A DNA stretch of 47,739 bases. Source: Actinomycetota bacterium (lineage in GTDB: Bacteria > Actinomycetota > Geothermincolia > Geothermincolales > RBG-13-55-18). Position numbers and translations under genes: made by a program. This document shows, one piece after another, positions 7,843-16,953 of this stretch (position 1 is its first letter; the number at the start of each line of letters is the position of its first letter). The notes under the pieces were generated by a model. That model was not told where the DNA came from. It did no database searches and saw only the letters and a list, made by a program, of their open reading frames with translations. The stretch spans positions 1-47,739 of the forward strand of contig JASEFK010000017.1 in assembly GCA_030019255.1 (NCBI GenBank), read 5' to 3'.

Positions 7843-9687
7843 GTGGTATACATTGGAGACGAACAACGCCTCTTTAGCGACCTCAAGCTGGCTGGGGAAC
7901 GTTCCGCCGCCTGGAACGATCTCCCTTCCCTCGGCGTAGCGGTGGAACCCTCGGAGGCCCTCTCCGAGCTGTTCGAATGGCTGGTGACCCGCATGGGTTT
8001 CGCGGGAGCATACCTGGCCCTTCCCAACATCTCGCTGCGGCAGTACCTGCAGAAGAAAAGGCATCCCCGCCTTCACTTCGTACCCCTGGAAGCCGAGGAG
8101 TTCATCCTTAACCTGCTGGCACGCGGCGAGGAAGAGGTCCTGTTCATCAACGGCCACGAGGATGGTATCCCTGCCTTTTTCCGCGGTTTCAAGAACGCGG
8201 CTTTTCCCGTGCCCGGACGCCTGGCGGCCGGCGGGTGCGAGAGGGTGAATTGCCTGTTCTCCAGGCGGGCAAGGGCTTCCGGGAACCGTTTCTACTGCTG
8301 GGAGGTACCCTTCTATTCCGGGGACTGCTGTTTCAAGAAGAGCGCGCGCGGAAATGGGTTCGGCTCTGCCTGCCACGGTTGTGCGCTGCTCCCCGTCTCC
8401 GTGGTCCTGGTCCTCCAGAAGGAGGATTGGACCAGGGAGGACGTCCTGGCCTTCATGCTGGCCTCCGAGCGCTGTTCCCTGGTCATGGACGATCTCTTCT
8501 TCCGGGATTTCAACGAGCGCCGGCAGAGGCTGGACGCCACCATCTCCAAGATCGCCACCCGGATGGGGGAGATCACCGACTTCCGGAAGGCCATGAACCT
8601 GCTCCTCTCCACGGCCATGGCCCTGCTGGCCGCGGACCGCGGATCCATATACGTTTACGAGGAACAGAGCGGCGAGCTGCGCTTCGCGGCCTGGCACAAC
8701 CTCCCGGAGAACGTGGACGTAAGCGCTCCCCGCAAGGCCGAGTCGGGCATCGCGGCCTGGGTGGCCAAGCACGGCAAGCCGCTCATCCTGCAGGACCGGG
8801 TGGAGGGGGAGGCCTTCAAGGGCATAGACCCCAAGGTGAAGAGCGCCATTTCCTATCCCCTCTTCCACAAGGGCGAGCTCTTCGGGGTCCTGAACCTGGG
8901 GATAACCGACGAGGAAAGGAGGTTCTGCGAAGCCGACCTCCGTGTTCTGGAGTCGCTGACCGCGGTGGGGTCCATAGGCATGGAGAACGCCTTCCTGCAC
9001 CGGAACATGGAGGAAAAGGAACAGCTGCATCGCAAGCTCCTCACCAAGATCATCAACGCCCAGGAGGACGAGAGGAAGAGGATTGCCTCCGACATCCACG
9101 ATGACACCATCCAGTCCCTCATCAGCTGTTTCTACCAGCTGGAGGCGGCGGAGATGATGCTGGAGGAGGAGAACAACGCCAAGGCCTTGGACCTCTTGCG
9201 GGGAATAAAGAAGGACTTGCAGAGGAACATTACCTGCATGCGTCGCCTTCTCTTCGACCTGCGCCCGTCCATCCTCGACGACGCGGGGTTGGTGCCCGCC
9301 CTGGAGGATTACCTCAACCGCCTGGAGGAGGAGCTGGACATCAGGAGCTTTCTCTACGTGGACGAGGAAATGGGGGAGCTGGACCACGACGTGGGGGTGA
9401 GCGTGTACCGCATGGCCCAGGAGATATTTTCCAATGTAAGGAAACACGCCCGGGCGACGGAGGTGGAGGTGAAGCTCTACCGGAAGGGAAAGTTCCTGGT
9501 CATGGCGGTGCGGGACAACGGGGTGGGCTTCGATCCCGAGAGGGTGCTTACGGGTCGCGGAAGCGAGGAGCATTTCGGGTTGAGATCCCTCCGGGAGAGG
9601 GTGGATCTCAGCGGGGGGGAGATGGACATCCGATCGAGGCCGGGTGGGGGAACCGAGGTGGTGATAAGGATTCCAGTCGCCGTGTAG
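7843..9687 (+). CDS. Cytoplasmic sensor histidine kinase (Cys-rich N-terminus, GAF, HisKA_3, HATPase)
   Basis: NarL-system-type kinase of 614 residues. The N-terminal 230 residues form an unassigned sensor-like module with clustered cysteines (about 132, 137, 152, 162, 163, 177, 180), ending in SACHGC, which could hold a metal or Fe-S centre. A GAF domain covers about 245-385. The HisKA_3 helix contains ERKRIASDIHDD, with the phospho-His near 419, and the ATPase domain covers about 515-612 (RDNGVGFDP; FGLRSLRERV). No membrane segment is visible. The start is GTG at 7843, the first candidate after an in-frame stop, with GGGAGAAGAG upstream. The response-regulator gene follows 102 nt later, so the two are likely partners. 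The signal is unknown. Confidence 0.88.
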   Translation: MVYIGDEQRLFSDLKLAGERSAAWNDLPSLGVAVEPSEALSELFEWLVTRMGFAGAYLALPNISLRQYLQKKRHPRLHFVPLEAEEFILNLLARGEEEVLFINGHEDGIPAFFRGFKNAAFPVPGRLAAGGCERVNCLFSRRARASGNRFYCWEVPFYSGDCCFKKSARGNGFGSACHGCALLPVSVVLVLQKEDWTREDVLAFMLASERCSLVMDDLFFRDFNERRQRLDATISKIATRMGEITDFRKAMNLLLSTAMALLAADRGSIYVYEEQSGELRFAAWHNLPENVDVSAPRKAESGIAAWVAKHGKPLILQDRVEGEAFKGIDPKVKSAISYPLFHKGELFGVLNLGITDEERRFCEADLRVLESLTAVGSIGMENAFLHRNMEEKEQLHRKLLTKIINAQEDERKRIASDIHDDTIQSLISCFYQLEAAEMMLEEENNAKALDLLRGIKKDLQRNITCMRRLLFDLRPSILDDAGLVPALEDYLNRLEEELDIRSFLYVDEEMGELDHDVGVSVYRMAQEIFSNVRKHARATEVEVKLYRKGKFLVMAVRDNGVGFDPERVLTGRGSEEHFGLRSLRERVDLSGGEMDIRSRPGGGTEVVIRIPVAV

Positions 9688-9789
9688 GGGTATTCCTTCT
9701 TCGGGAGGCGTGATCCTGCGGGGAGGAAGGCACGGGATGCCGTCCCGGGAGCGTGTAGTCCCCGGGAGGCGGGGGGAGGAGGACGCGAG

Positions 9790-11319
9790 GTGGAAAAGGA
9801 AGCGAGCCTTTCATTGTCCGGAGGGCATGAAGCCGAGAGCGACACCGAGCATGACACCGGCACCATCGGCATCGTGGTGGTGGATGACCACGAGAGCGTT
9901 CGCTCTTCCATTGCCCGCATCGTTTCCCTGCAGGAGGACATGACCCTACTGGGAGAAGCTTCCAACGGGCGCGCGGCGCTGGAGGTGGTGGAGAGAACGC
10001 GCCCCGACCTGGTGCTGGTGGACATCCGCATGCCGGAGATGGACGGCCTGGAGCTCATCCGCGTCCTCCGGGGGAATTACCCGGGCCTGAGGATCGTGGC
10101 CCTTAGCGCCCACGAAGAGGAGCTCTACGTCTCGGAGGCCCTGAAGCACGGGGCGGACACCTATGTCCTCAAGGGCGTGCCCTTGAAAGACCTCGTGGGA
10201 ACCATCCGCCGGGTGATGTGGGGCAGGATCGATCTTCCTTCCGAGGTCACCGAACCGCTCATCAGTAGCTTCCGGCTGGCCGATTCCGTCCTCGGGATGC
10301 TGGGCCAGGCCTTCGCCGCATTTTACAGGGGTGAGGAGGCCCTAGATTTCCTGGCCTCCTGCGCGGCGGAGCTCTGTGGGGGAGAGCTGTACGCGCTGGC
10401 CTTCCGGAACGGCGACGCCTTTGGCATGGAAACCGGAAAGCTCAGGAAGGAGAGGAGACCGCCTATCTGCGAGGCGGAAGGATGGTCGCTCTCGGAAAGG
10501 GACCTCTTCGAGTTGGTCGCCCTGGTGGACGGAAGGCATCCAGTTGTGTGCAACGAACACCGGCTCAGGAACCGGGCCCGGGGTTGGAGAAGTCCCTACA
10601 TCCACCTGGTGATCAACCCCGTGTTCTTGGGGGACGGGCTGGAGGCCCTCATGCTCATCGCCGGTTCCAGGCCTTTCCATCTCTCGCCGCCTCTCGTCCG
10701 CTACCTGGGTCTCCTTTCCGACCAGGCGGCGGTGTTCCTGGACCTCCTCGGCCTGCGCCGGGAGAAATCGAGGCTGGAGGAGGCCAACGGGAGGCTCAGG
10801 GACCTGCTCCGTTACGTGGCGGGCGAGGCGGCAGGCGGTGCAAACCTGCGGAGAATGTTGGAGATCCTGGTGGAGAGCCTGGGGCTGAGGTCGGGAACCT
10901 TGTTCGGGAGGAGCGAGGGGGGAAGGTGGAGGGTGGTTTGCAAGTACGGCCTTTCCGAGGAAGAGGCCGCCGCCCTGGCAAAGGTCATCGCCGGAAGTAC
11001 CGCGTACGTGGATCCCCCGCGAACCCCGGTGTCTCCCAGCGGGACCCGGAGATGGCAATGGCAGGAAACGGAAGACGACGGCTCCACTCTCCTGGTCCTT
11101 CCCGTCGACCCGGATGCCCCGGAGAGGGAGGGCGAGAGGGAAGAGGGTTTCCTGCACCTGGATGGGGGGAGCTCCAGGGCGTGGCCGCCCTTCCCCCCCT
11201 TCCTCTTGGCCCTGGTCCTCCCGGAGGATTTCTCCCCCGAGGAGGAGGCGGACGTCTTGCAAGGTTTTGCGGCCTGCATGGGAAGTCTCCTCAAGGGGTT
11301 GAGCGAGGAGACCTGGTGA
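9790..11319 (+). CDS. Response regulator with GAF-like output region and no DNA-binding domain
   Basis: 509 residues. The N-terminal receiver is NarL-like: acidic pair VVDDHES near 31-33, phospho-acceptor in LVLVDIRMPEMDG near Asp78, Ser in VALSAHEE near 106 and Lys in TYVLKG near 128. The LuxR-type HTH expected after such a receiver is missing. Instead there are about 350 residues in two GAF-like halves (about 160-330 and 345-505) joined by a helical stretch (REKSRLEEANGRLRDLLRYV). The start is GTG at 9790 after GGAGGACGCGAG. The gene lies between two histidine kinases in the same direction, so it may take phosphate from the upstream one and act by protein contact. The receiver is certain; the GAF assignment is by general pattern only. 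Confidence 0.85.
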   Translation: MEKEASLSLSGGHEAESDTEHDTGTIGIVVVDDHESVRSSIARIVSLQEDMTLLGEASNGRAALEVVERTRPDLVLVDIRMPEMDGLELIRVLRGNYPGLRIVALSAHEEELYVSEALKHGADTYVLKGVPLKDLVGTIRRVMWGRIDLPSEVTEPLISSFRLADSVLGMLGQAFAAFYRGEEALDFLASCAAELCGGELYALAFRNGDAFGMETGKLRKERRPPICEAEGWSLSERDLFELVALVDGRHPVVCNEHRLRNRARGWRSPYIHLVINPVFLGDGLEALMLIAGSRPFHLSPPLVRYLGLLSDQAAVFLDLLGLRREKSRLEEANGRLRDLLRYVAGEAAGGANLRRMLEILVESLGLRSGTLFGRSEGGRWRVVCKYGLSEEEAAALAKVIAGSTAYVDPPRTPVSPSGTRRWQWQETEDDGSTLLVLPVDPDAPEREGEREEGFLHLDGGSSRAWPPFPPFLLALVLPEDFSPEEEADVLQGFAACMGSLLKGLSEETW

Positions 11320-11601
11320 GCGCACGGGCGCGCTTCGAGAGCCGGATACCCTTCTTCTCCGCACATCTTTCCCGGTAATATCCCCCAAAATGCTCCTCCG
11401 CGCCTCTCCATTAGGGTGGTCAGGTATCTCCATGCCCGGGTGATTATGCAGGAGAGACGGAAAGGCGTTTTCTCGCGGTTCGGATCGCGCCTGGCCCGGC
11501 CGCGGGAGGGCGCCGCCTGGGTATCCCCGGCCTTCCGGGGAATGCCGCCGGTCACGGAGACGCGGTTTCGGCGTTCGGGCAGGAAGAATCAAGAGAGGGA
11601 A

Positions 11602-14259
11602 ATGCAGGCGAAACGCTGGGAACGGAGAAGAGGCCGGGTGGCCGAGTTCGGTCGCCTCTACTCCCTGCCCTCCGGGCGGGACCTGGGAAGAGGAGCCCGG
11701 GAGCTCCTGGAAAAGCTGGCCGGGCTGGTTCCCTTCGACGTGGGACTGGCCTTCCTCAAGGAAGGCGAAACCGGGCACCTGGTTTACCTCGCCGGTTATC
11801 CCGGGGAGGACGAGGGCTTCCCGGTGGAGGATGTTCCCGTGCCGATGCAGGGAGGCATTTCCCCTCCGCGAACGCTTTCCGCCGGGGAGGACGAGGGTCT
11901 TTCCTCCTTTTTATTGCACTTCGTGAACCGGCTGGGGCTGCGCCATTTCGACTTCTTCGACATCCCCGCCGGGGGGCGCAGGACCCTCTATATCGTCCTG
12001 GGGGACAGGGGAGAGTACCGGGGGAGCCTGCGGTCCCCGACCACCGTGGGCGACGCGGTCAGGGAGAGCCTGGGCAGGCTTATCCGTGGAGCGGCGGAGG
12101 AGGAAACGCGGAGCGGCAGGCACTCGCGGGCCCTCATGGAGGTCTCCCGTATCCTGGCCGAGGAAACGGACCCCGAGCGCTTGATGGAGAGGGTCCTGGG
12201 CATCGTGGAGCGCCTGGTGGGCGCCAGGATGGCCTACCTGGCCCTCCTCGATCCCTCCGACCGCTCCCGGCTGCGGGGCGTAGCCGTGAAACTCGGCGAG
12301 GAGCTGATCGAGCTGGATACGGGGATGCGCAACGCCCTTTACCGCAAGGCCCGGGAAAAGGGGCTGGACAACCTGATCGCGGCCATGGAGGAGTGCCTGA
12401 CCCCCGGCCTGGTGCGGGAGGGGGCGGTCATCCTCGAGGTGCCCGTGCGCCTGGAGGGCGAGCTCCTGGGAATGATCAAGTGCGCCCTCCGGGAGCCGCA
12501 CGTGGACGAGACGGACCTCGAGTTCCTGCAGGCCTTGGCCGCCCAGCTGGCCGCGGGAATCAAGATCTCCGACCACTACCGGAAGCTGCGGGAGAGGGAA
12601 AAGGGTCTCTCCGCCCTCAACGCGCTCCTCTCCGATCTCTCCGAATGCCTCTTCCGGGAGGAGATGGCGGACTACCTGGCCCGGACCCTCCCCTCCATGG
12701 TGGGAGGAACGGAGGCCTTGCTCCTCCTCTGGAGCCGGGAAGGCGACGCGCGCCCCTCGGTGCTCGCCCGCTGGGGAGAGGGCAAGGAGCGGGGAACAAA
12801 CCCCGCGGCGCTTCCCTTCCTGGAGAGGGTGCTCGGGGAGGCCCGCCTCCGGACCTCGAACGGCGAGAAGTGGGCGCTTTTCCGGAGGCTGGACCTGGTG
12901 GGCATCTGCGGCGGTCCGGAAGCACTGGAGGAGGCGGGAGTGGAGGAGGCCTTTCTTTTTCCCGCCTCCTCCTCGATGGACGGCGAATGGTGGTGCGTGG
13001 TCCTCTCCTCCCGGGAAGAGGGACTGGACGGCGATTTCCTGTTCTCGATTGCCGATTCACTGGTAGGTGCGGTGCAATCCTCCTTCTTGAGAGCGGCGTT
13101 CTACGAGGAGGCCCTCCGCGAGGAGGGCAAGTTGACCGCGGTCTTCGACGCCATGCAGGACGCGGTGTTGGTCTTCGACGGGGAGGGCAAGCTCATCGCC
13201 GCCAACCGGGTGGCCGACCGCCTCTTCGATTTCCGGAAAAGGGGCGTGATCGGCCGCGGGCTGGAGGAGGAAGACCTCCACCCCTCCCTTTACCGTTTTG
13301 TACGCGAGTCGAGCGGCGAGGGAGGAAACGTGGTCAGCGAGGAGATGATGGTTCCCATGGAACCTCCCCGTTACGTTCGGGCCTACAAGTCCAAGGTCCG
13401 GCTCCCGGCGGGGGAGGCGGCGGGGGAGGTGGTGGTGGTCAGGGACGTCACCGAGGAGAAGGAGGTGGAATTCCTCAAGGACGATTTCCTGGCCTGCGTC
13501 TCCCACGAGCTCCGGACCCCCCTGTCCATCGTCCTCGGGTACCTCGAGGTCCTGTGCGAGAACTGGGAGCGCCTGGACGAGCTCACCCGGCGGGATTCCC
13601 TGTGGCACACCCGCCGGGCGGCGGAGAAGCTCAAGGGTGTGATCGTGGACATCCTGGACACCGCCAAGGCGAGCAGGCGGGAACTGGTCCTCCGAAAAGC
13701 CCCGGTGGAGCTGGACCTGGTCGCCGAAGAGGTGACCAGGCAGGCCCGGGTGGCGGACGGGGACCACGCCTACAGGTTCGTGCGCATGCCAGGGTCCTGC
13801 GCGTGCCTGGCGGACGAGACCAAGATGAGGCGGGTGCTCTGGAATCTTCTGGACAACGCCAGGAAATTCTCGCCCCCGGGAACGGAGGTCACGGTGACCG
13901 TGGGCCGGAGGTCCGACGGCGTCTTCCTCTCCGTCGAGGACCGGGGGATAGGGATATCCCAGTGGCACCTCCCCCTCATCTTCCGCCGGTTCGCCCAGGT
14001 GGACCGCGGCGACGCCAGGAGATCGCAGGGGCTGGGCATAGGGCTTTTCCTGGTGGCGGAGATAGTGGAACTCCACAGGGGGAAGGTGGAGGTGAGGAGC
14101 GAGCCGGGTCGCGGCTCCACGTTTACCGTGCTGCTCCCCCCCGCCGAGGCCGTGAGCGCGGAGGGGGAGGCGAACGCGGGTTCCGACATGGAAGAAATTA
14201 CAAGCAAGGTCATGGGCCTGGTCGAGGCCCAAGAGCAGCGAGATACGGGGAGGGCTTGA
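11602..14259 (+). CDS. Large sensor histidine kinase (GAF repeats, PAS, HisKA, HATPase)
   Basis: About 885 residues, cytoplasmic, no membrane helices seen. GAF-like modules occupy roughly 180-320 and 335-500. A PAS domain follows near 510-620 (AVFDAMQDAVLVFDGEGKLI). HisKA carries SHELRTPLS with the phospho-His near 635. The ATPase domain has LWNLLDNARKFSPPG, DRGIGIS and GLGIGLFL boxes. The frame is open back to GTG at 11416, but the first 62 codons there encode basic, irregular sequence. ATG at 11602 directly follows AGAGAGGGAA and begins more typical protein, so it is preferred with moderate certainty. The stop lies 1 nt before flgF, so this kinase is probably co-transcribed with flagellar genes and may sense a state relevant to motility. 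Confidence 0.85.
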   Translation: MQAKRWERRRGRVAEFGRLYSLPSGRDLGRGARELLEKLAGLVPFDVGLAFLKEGETGHLVYLAGYPGEDEGFPVEDVPVPMQGGISPPRTLSAGEDEGLSSFLLHFVNRLGLRHFDFFDIPAGGRRTLYIVLGDRGEYRGSLRSPTTVGDAVRESLGRLIRGAAEEETRSGRHSRALMEVSRILAEETDPERLMERVLGIVERLVGARMAYLALLDPSDRSRLRGVAVKLGEELIELDTGMRNALYRKAREKGLDNLIAAMEECLTPGLVREGAVILEVPVRLEGELLGMIKCALREPHVDETDLEFLQALAAQLAAGIKISDHYRKLREREKGLSALNALLSDLSECLFREEMADYLARTLPSMVGGTEALLLLWSREGDARPSVLARWGEGKERGTNPAALPFLERVLGEARLRTSNGEKWALFRRLDLVGICGGPEALEEAGVEEAFLFPASSSMDGEWWCVVLSSREEGLDGDFLFSIADSLVGAVQSSFLRAAFYEEALREEGKLTAVFDAMQDAVLVFDGEGKLIAANRVADRLFDFRKRGVIGRGLEEEDLHPSLYRFVRESSGEGGNVVSEEMMVPMEPPRYVRAYKSKVRLPAGEAAGEVVVVRDVTEEKEVEFLKDDFLACVSHELRTPLSIVLGYLEVLCENWERLDELTRRDSLWHTRRAAEKLKGVIVDILDTAKASRRELVLRKAPVELDLVAEEVTRQARVADGDHAYRFVRMPGSCACLADETKMRRVLWNLLDNARKFSPPGTEVTVTVGRRSDGVFLSVEDRGIGISQWHLPLIFRRFAQVDRGDARRSQGLGIGLFLVAEIVELHRGKVEVRSEPGRGSTFTVLLPPAEAVSAEGEANAGSDMEEITSKVMGLVEAQEQRDTGRA

Positions 14260-14260
14260 C

Positions 14261-15013
14261 ATGTTGCGGGGTCTCTATTCCTCGTTCGCGGGCATGCGCG
14301 CTTGGCTTTTCAGGCAGGACGTGGTGGCTTCCAATCTGGCAAATGTTTCCAGTCACGGGTACAAGCAGGACCTGGCCGTGTTCCGCTCCTTCCCCTCCCG
14401 GTCCATGGTGGCCCTGGAGGGGGAGGAGGGAAGCGTCGGCTCCAGGGCCCAGCCACTGGGGGCGTACACGGGCGGGGTCCTCCTCGGCGAGGTGAGGACC
14501 GATTTCTCCCAGGGAGCGCTCGAGGAGACCGGCGTGCCCACGGACCTGGCGCTGGACGGGGAGGGATTTTTCGCCGTGCGGCGGGGAGGGGAGATCCTCT
14601 ATACCCGCAACGGCTCCTTCCACCTGGACGCCCGGCGTATCCTGGTCACCTCCGACAGCGCCGAGGTGCTTGACGAGGAAGGCCGTCCCATCCTGGTGGA
14701 CGGGGAGCTCGTGGTGGAAGAGGACGGGACGGTCAACGTGAACGGCGCGGCGCGGACCCGCTTGGGACTCTACGCCTTCGACGACCTGGGGAGCTTGCGC
14801 AAGGTGGGCGGGGGATATTTTTCCTCCACCCAGGCCCCGCGCCGGGCTGGCGTCCGGGTAGCCCAGGGGTACCTGGAGGCCTCCAACGTCAACGCCGTGG
14901 ACCAGATGGTCAAGATGATCGAGGGCCTGCGGGCGTACGAGAGCAACCAGAGGCTGATCCTGGCCCAGGACCGTACCCTGGAAAAGCTGGTCAACCAGAC
15001 GGGGAAGGTTTAA
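14261..15013 (+). CDS. flgF: Flagellar basal-body rod protein FlgF (FlgF/FlgG family)
   Basis: Proximal-rod protein exported by the flagellar type III system. 250 residues. The N-terminal family signature (LYSSFAGMRAWLFRQDVVASNLANV) and the C-terminal one (YLEASNVNAVDQMVKMIEGL, then RAYESNQRLI) are clear. The middle contains DLALDGEGFFAVRRGGEILY, typical of FlgE/F/G proteins. ATG at 14261 begins 1 nt after the kinase stop codon, implying coupling. A second FlgG-type gene follows 240 nt later, so this first copy is named FlgF by order and by the usual flgF-flgG arrangement. The two names could be exchanged. Confidence 0.88.
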   Translation: MLRGLYSSFAGMRAWLFRQDVVASNLANVSSHGYKQDLAVFRSFPSRSMVALEGEEGSVGSRAQPLGAYTGGVLLGEVRTDFSQGALEETGVPTDLALDGEGFFAVRRGGEILYTRNGSFHLDARRILVTSDSAEVLDEEGRPILVDGELVVEEDGTVNVNGAARTRLGLYAFDDLGSLRKVGGGYFSSTQAPRRAGVRVAQGYLEASNVNAVDQMVKMIEGLRAYESNQRLILAQDRTLEKLVNQTGKV

Positions 15014-15065
15014 TCACCATGGGCTCCGACGCGCTTTTCGGAGCGGATGGAGGGGGAACGGGGTG

Positions 15066-15227
15066 ATGAGGGTAGGCGTGGAGGGAGGTACCGCGATTTC
15101 GGGGCGTGGTAGAAGATCGCCGAACCGCATCCCCGCCGGGCGGGGAAGGCTGGGGGTGCGGGAGATATCCCGCGTGCTGGAGAACGTGGGAAGCGCCGTC
15201 CCGGCGAGGGATCGCGCGAGGCGGTAG
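15066..15227 (+). CDS. Possible small protein between flgF and flgG
   Basis: 53-codon frame beginning with ATG at 15066 after a GGGGGAACGGGGTG stretch and ending 26 nt before flgG. The product is basic and Gly/Arg-rich, with a helical-looking VREISRVLENVGSAV segment. It matches no family I recognise and is not a convincing FlgM. The 240-nt gap it fills is long for this tightly packed region, which is the main reason to list it. It may be chance. Confidence 0.2.
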   Translation: MRVGVEGGTAISGRGRRSPNRIPAGRGRLGVREISRVLENVGSAVPARDRARR

Positions 15228-15253
15228 GCAAGGAGGAAGGGGAGGCGAGGAAC

Positions 15254-16015
15254 ATGTTACCGGCCTTGAGAAACGCCGCTTCCGGCTTGTTGGCTCACCA
15301 GTTGATGATGGACGTCACCGCGAACAACCTGGCCAACGTGAACACGCCGGGCTTCAAGCGTTCCCTTCCCCGCTTCTCGGACCTCGTGGCTCCCCCCGGC
15401 GGGACCAGCCCCGAGCCGGTGGACCGGATAGGCCTGGGGACCAGGCCGGGGGAAGTGAGCAGGGACTTCCGGCAGGGGATCGTGGAACGCACGGACAACC
15501 CCCACCATCTGTGCGTGGAGGGAGAGGGCTTTTTTTTGGTCCACTTGGAGGACGGGAGCCTGGGCTTCATGCGGGCGGGCGTCCTGGGCTTGGACGCGGA
15601 GGGACGGCTCACCCTGAACGGACGGTACTTCCTGGAGCCCCCCCTGCGCCTGGACCCGGGGGTCACGGAGCTGGTGGTGGACGAGAGGGGCGCGGTGAGG
15701 GTCCCCGTCCCCGGGGGAGGGGAGGAGGAAATCGGTCGCATCATCCTGGCGCGCTTTCCCAATCCCCAGGGACTGGAGGCCAGGGGAGACGGCATCTTCG
15801 TGGCCACCGCCGCCTCGGGGGAACCGGTGGCCGACCTGCCCGGCGAAGGGGGGCTGGGGCTCCTGCGCCAGGGCTGCCTGGAGAGGTCCAACGTGGACGT
15901 GGCGGACGAGATGGTGCGCATGATTACCGCCCTGCGGGCCTACCAGCTCAACTCCAGGATGCTGCAGGCCTGCGACGAAGCCCTGGACGCGGCGAACAGG
16001 ATAGTGAGAGGTTGA
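15254..16015 (+). CDS. flgG: Flagellar distal rod protein FlgG
   Basis: Structural protein of the distal rod. 253 residues. It opens with LRNAASGLLAHQLMMDVTAN and NLANVNTPGFKRS, the conserved rod/hook N-terminus, and ends with ERSNVDVADEMVRMITALRA and YQLNSRML, the matching C-terminal helix. A core VEGEGFFLVHLEDG segment corresponds to the FlgE/F/G internal motif. ATG at 15254 is preceded by AGGAAGGGGAGGCGAGGAAC. It forms a pair with the FlgF-type gene upstream and precedes the rod-binding protein gene. Confidence 0.9.
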   Translation: MLPALRNAASGLLAHQLMMDVTANNLANVNTPGFKRSLPRFSDLVAPPGGTSPEPVDRIGLGTRPGEVSRDFRQGIVERTDNPHHLCVEGEGFFLVHLEDGSLGFMRAGVLGLDAEGRLTLNGRYFLEPPLRLDPGVTELVVDERGAVRVPVPGGGEEEIGRIILARFPNPQGLEARGDGIFVATAASGEPVADLPGEGGLGLLRQGCLERSNVDVADEMVRMITALRAYQLNSRMLQACDEALDAANRIVRG

Positions 16016-16156
16016 GGCGGGACGGCATGGCGAGCGGGATGGGAAAAAGCCTGGAAATAGCGGACCGCGACGGGATATGGAGCCGGGGAACGGAATGCAA
16101 GGCTCTTCCCGCCCCCGCCGGGGACGGGAAATCACGAGGGGGAGGGTAGGTCGTCG

Positions 16157-16531
16157 ATGAACGCCATCTGGCCGTGGGTTTATGGGGTCGCCTCCGTGCC
16201 CGGCACGAACTCGAGTATCGCAGAGACGGGAAGGAACAACGGGGACCGGGACCTGCGGAGGGCCTGTTCGCGCTTCGAGGCCCTCTTCATCCGGGAGATC
16301 CTCTCCGCGTCCGGCCTGGAGCGGATACTGGGGTCCCCGTCGCCCCTCTTCGGCGAGGGGGAGTCGGGAGGCTCGCCGGGCGCGATGGGGGCGGAATTGT
16401 ATGCCTCGGACGCCTTGAGCGCCCTGGCCGAATTCCTCGCCGCGCGGGGCGTCTTAGGGCTGGGGGAGGCCCTCTACCGTGGCCTGGTAGGTATTGCCGG
16501 TGAGGAGGGGAAAACGCCTGGGGACGGGTAG
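16157..16531 (+). CDS. FlgJ-type rod-binding protein
   Basis: 124 residues, matching only the N-terminal rod-binding half of proteobacterial FlgJ, which helps rod assembly in the cell wall. The signature is LRRACSRFEALFIREILSAS near residues 33-52, followed by a Gly/Ser-rich loop and a hydrophobic C-terminal helix (ALSALAEFLAARGVLGLGEA). There is no muramidase domain; separate wall hydrolases are encoded near 39.2-40.5 kb. ATG at 16157 lies after GAGGGGGAGGGTAGG. It sits between flgG and yvyF. Confidence 0.82.
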   Translation: MNAIWPWVYGVASVPGTNSSIAETGRNNGDRDLRRACSRFEALFIREILSASGLERILGSPSPLFGEGESGGSPGAMGAELYASDALSALAEFLAARGVLGLGEALYRGLVGIAGEEGKTPGDG

Positions 16532-16548
16532 GCGGGTGGTGAGCGGAA

Positions 16549-16953
16549 ATGCGCATGATCAACTGCGAGAAGTGCGGAAAGCTGTTTTCTTCCCTGTCCA
16601 GTCGCCTTTGCGAGGAATGCCGGGAGGAGGAAGAGGCCATGCTGAAAAGGGCCAAGGAGGAACTCTATCGCCATCCCGGCCTGGGGATGATGGAGCTGGT
16701 GCAACGCTTGGACATTCCCGTGGAGACTTTGGAGAAGTTCGTGAGGGAAGGACGGCTGGTCCTGCGCTCCAAGGAGCGGGTGACGCTAACCTGCGAGATG
16801 TGCGGCAAGGAGATCTCCGCCGGGAAGCGTTGTCCGGCCTGCGAGGCCAAGGTACGCAAGATGGCCCGCGAGCTCTACCGCGAGTCCAGGACCCGGGAGG
16901 GCATGTACTCGCTGCGCACCATCAAGGCGCGGAGGGAGGACGCCCATGAGTGA
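16549..16953 (+). CDS. yvyF: YvyF-type flagellar operon protein (TIGR03826 family) with two zinc knuckles
   Basis: 134 residues. Two cysteine clusters (CEKC...CEEC near 6-24 and CEMC...CPAC near 82-98) look like zinc-binding sites. Between them lies a MerR-like helix-turn-helix stretch (HPGLGMMELVQRLDIPVETL, then EKFVREGRLVL). This matches the small flagellar operon proteins typical of Firmicutes and related bacteria, which are thought to be regulatory. Its last codons overlap the flgN start by 8 nt (ATGAGTGA), so the two are translationally coupled. In Bacillus an flgM gene separates these two genes; here nothing does. Confidence 0.88.
   Translation: MRMINCEKCGKLFSSLSSRLCEECREEEEAMLKRAKEELYRHPGLGMMELVQRLDIPVETLEKFVREGRLVLRSKERVTLTCEMCGKEISAGKRCPACEAKVRKMARELYRESRTREGMYSLRTIKARREDAHE

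Noticed and set aside
7708-9573. 621-codon minus-strand frame opposite the histidine kinase
   Set aside because: Its length is a by-product of the GC-rich codon pattern of the kinase on the other strand; composition is His/Gln/Pro/Gly-rich and shows no domain.
12393-14495. 700-codon plus-strand frame overlapping the large kinase and flgF
   Set aside because: Gly/Pro/Arg-rich shadow; the kinase frame contains all expected catalytic boxes and flgF is conserved in another frame.
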